Assembly: GCF_031157315.1 (NCBI RefSeq)
Contig: NZ_JAVIFU010000009.1
Span: 1 to 64,000 of the forward strand
Direction: 5' to 3'
DNA: 64,000 bases
Origin: Paenibacillus sp. LHD-38
Lineage (GTDB): Bacteria; Bacillota; Bacilli; Paenibacillales; Paenibacillaceae
The stretch's first letter is position 1; the number at the start of each line of letters is the position of its first letter. Positions 62,503 to 64,000 of the stretch are shown here, one piece after another. Made by a program: the position numbers and the translations under genes. Under the pieces are notes generated by a model, which worked only from the letters and a program-made list of their open reading frames with translations, had not been told where the DNA came from and searched no databases.

Positions 62503-63810
62503 CTAAACCTTATAAGCCTTCATCGCCTTGCGCAGCTCCTTAAAGCTAGGACGCTTGCCGTACATCAATACGCCCGTACGGTATATTTTCGCCGATACCC
62601 ATACCGCAATGTAAATGGTGACCAGCAGGATACCGATCGATGCCCATAGCTGCCACACCGGCGGATCGGACAATCCAAGGCGGAGCAGCATGACGAATGT
62701 CGAGAAGAACGGAATGAAGGAAGCTACCTTCACGAGAACGCTGTCCGGGCTTGAAATGCTGAATATCGAAATATAGAAGCCGGCCAGCGACAGCATGGTG
62801 ATGGGAAGCACCGCTTGGCCCAGGTCCTCCGTACGGCTGACAATCGATCCAACCGCAGCGAATAACGTTGCGTACAAGAAATAACCCGTCAAGTAGAACA
62901 AGATAGCATAGAGAAGCAGCATCGGATCAATTTGAGTTAAATCGATATTGTATTGATCCAACATTTTGTTATTATGCGGCAAGCTGATGTTCACGATGAT
63001 CACGATCACGTAAATCGTAATTTGAATGAGTCCCACCAAAAACATGCCGACGATTTTACCGAACATTTGCTTCAGCGGCGAAACGCTCGTAATGAGCAGC
63101 TCCATGACCCGCGAGCTTTTCTCTGCTGTAATTTCCGATGCAATCAATTGTCCCGTAATCATAATGGCCATAAACAGAAGAACGACGATGAAATAAACGA
63201 GTCCCATATTCACGGCTTGCTCTTCCGGTGTCTTGCCTTCGCCTACGTTGCCTGCGCCTTCCGTGGCGGAAATTTGAACCGACGCGATTTCAATCGGTGC
63301 GTTCAGCAAGGCCATCTGTGCATCCGTTAAGCCTGCATCCTGCAATACGGTAGCCTGACGAATCGCTTGAAGACCGTTTTGAATCGAGCTGGTTAGATCG
63401 AATGCAAGCAGCTTCTCGGATTTATACGTGACTGCCGGAAAACCGCTGTCGGTCATTTGGCCAAAGGCTAAGTACCCTTTCACGTCTTTATCCGTAATAG
63501 CTTGCTTCAGCTGCTTTTCATTCTCAGCCTCCGACCCTTTATCCTCGTAAGGGATAAGCTCTACGCCCGGCTTCTCCTGCATTTCGAAATACGCTTTAAG
63601 CTGATCGCCTGTGGCTGTATCTTCTGCTTGCTGCATCTGGATATATCCGATTTTCGTAACTTTGTCTCCACTGCCGAACTGCGAGAAAATATAAGGTAGA
63701 TTAATAGCGATAGACATAATAACCGCAATAATGATCGTCGTAATCAGGAATGCTTTGCCTCTGAATTTATTTCTCAGCGTAAAACCTACTACTGTCCAAA
63801 ACTTATTCAT
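62503..63810 (-). CDS. ABC-2 type exporter permease (NatB/YhaP-like)
   Basis: 435 residues from ATG 63810 (a GTG three codons upstream is the alternative). First helix at about 19-40 (AFLITTIIIAVIMSIAINLP), a large extracytoplasmic domain to about 205, then five or six helices, with the cytoplasmic loop SEITAEKSSRVMELLITSVS typical of the NatB/YhaP sodium or drug exporter permeases. It overlaps the end of the ATPase gene by eight bases, so they are co-translated. The substrate is unknown. No terminator is evident past the stop. Confidence 0.88.
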   Translation of the reverse strand: MNKFWTVVGFTLRNKFRGKAFLITTIIIAVIMSIAINLPYIFSQFGSGDKVTKIGYIQMQQAEDTATGDQLKAYFEMQEKPGVELIPYEDKGSEAENEKQLKQAITDKDVKGYLAFGQMTDSGFPAVTYKSEKLLAFDLTSSIQNGLQAIRQATVLQDAGLTDAQMALLNAPIEIASVQISATEGAGNVGEGKTPEEQAVNMGLVYFIVVLLFMAIMITGQLIASEITAEKSSRVMELLITSVSPLKQMFGKIVGMFLVGLIQITIYVIVIIVNISLPHNNKMLDQYNIDLTQIDPMLLLYAILFYLTGYFLYATLFAAVGSIVSRTEDLGQAVLPITMLSLAGFYISIFSISSPDSVLVKVASFIPFFSTFVMLLRLGLSDPPVWQLWASIGILLVTIYIAVWVSAKIYRTGVLMYGKRPSFKELRKAMKAYKV

Positions 63811-64000
63811 GGCTATCACCGCCTACTGTTTTAATAAAGATTTCATTTAACGTCGGTTCCTTGATCTCGAATTTGGTAATCGTCGTTTGCTCCAAAGCTC
63901 GGCGCAAAATTTCGCCGCCTGACGCTTCATTCGCAATGCCGACCTCATAGCCGTATTCATGCCGGTTAACGCTCGTAACGCCTGCAATCCGTTCCAAGCC
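63803..64000 (-). CDS. ABC transporter ATP-binding protein, C-terminal end (NatA/YhaQ-like)
   Basis: Only the last 65 codons are inside; the gene begins beyond the right edge. The sequence LEQTTITKFEIKEPTLNEIF is the usual C-terminal tail of ATPases that partner NatB-type permeases. The Walker and signature motifs lie outside the window. Confidence 0.75.
   Translation of the reverse strand, partial: GLERIAGVTSVNRHEYGYEVGIANEASGGEILRRALEQTTITKFEIKEPTLNEIFIKTVGGDSHE

Overview
The window reads as chromosome of a Gram-positive, spore-former-type Firmicute close to Paenibacillus. Evidence: S-layer homology (SLH) modules, several LplA/LplB/LplC-type sugar ABC transporters, YesM/YesN-type two-component proteins, membrane-anchored AraC regulators with an extracellular sensor, strong AGGAGG ribosome sites and frequent TTG starts. 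No rRNA, tRNA, phage, transposase or CRISPR array was seen. Almost everything is on the minus strand and devoted to taking up and degrading complex glycans.

Layout. (1) 1-12.3 kb, minus: a cut-off secreted propeller protein, a solute-binding lipoprotein without permeases, an AraR-like GntR/LacI regulator, a GH78-type rhamnosidase, a GH99/71-like protein and a 1319-residue secreted DUF5722 protein. A recurring AAGTATACTT-type palindrome sits on the promoters of four of these genes and ties them into one local regulon. (2) 12.3-23.9 kb, minus: a nine-gene operon with an LplB/LplC/LplA-like importer, a membrane AraC regulator, a GH105 unsaturated uronyl hydrolase and a galactarate route (GarD, GarK, GarR) in which a DapA-family aldolase seems to replace GarL. 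(3) 24.2-29.5 kb: a divergent propeller-SLH surface protein, then a glutathione-independent formaldehyde dehydrogenase and an NHL propeller protein.

(4) 29.8-53.2 kb, minus: the most striking part. GH110, GH95, GH29 and two large secreted GH98 proteins, with two ABC importers and a Gfo/Idh/MocA protein, together match what is needed to strip and cut blood-group-like (alpha-galactosylated, fucosylated) glycans. Both GH98 proteins end in a cohesin-like plus dockerin pair. Behind the stop codon of one, in the same frame and before the terminator, lies a nearly whole three-repeat SLH anchor with no usable start; a second SLH scrap lies near 39 kb.

(5) 53.5-60.6 kb: a sensory block with a membrane AraC regulator, a stand-alone solute-binding lipoprotein and a divergent histidine kinase/response regulator pair, probably controlling region 4. 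(6) 60.8-64 kb: an acyltransferase-like protein, an 850-base stretch with orphan hairpins, and the permease and cut-off ATPase of a NatAB-type exporter. Coordinates for several genes use ribosome-site-supported starts (often TTG) rather than the longest reading frame.
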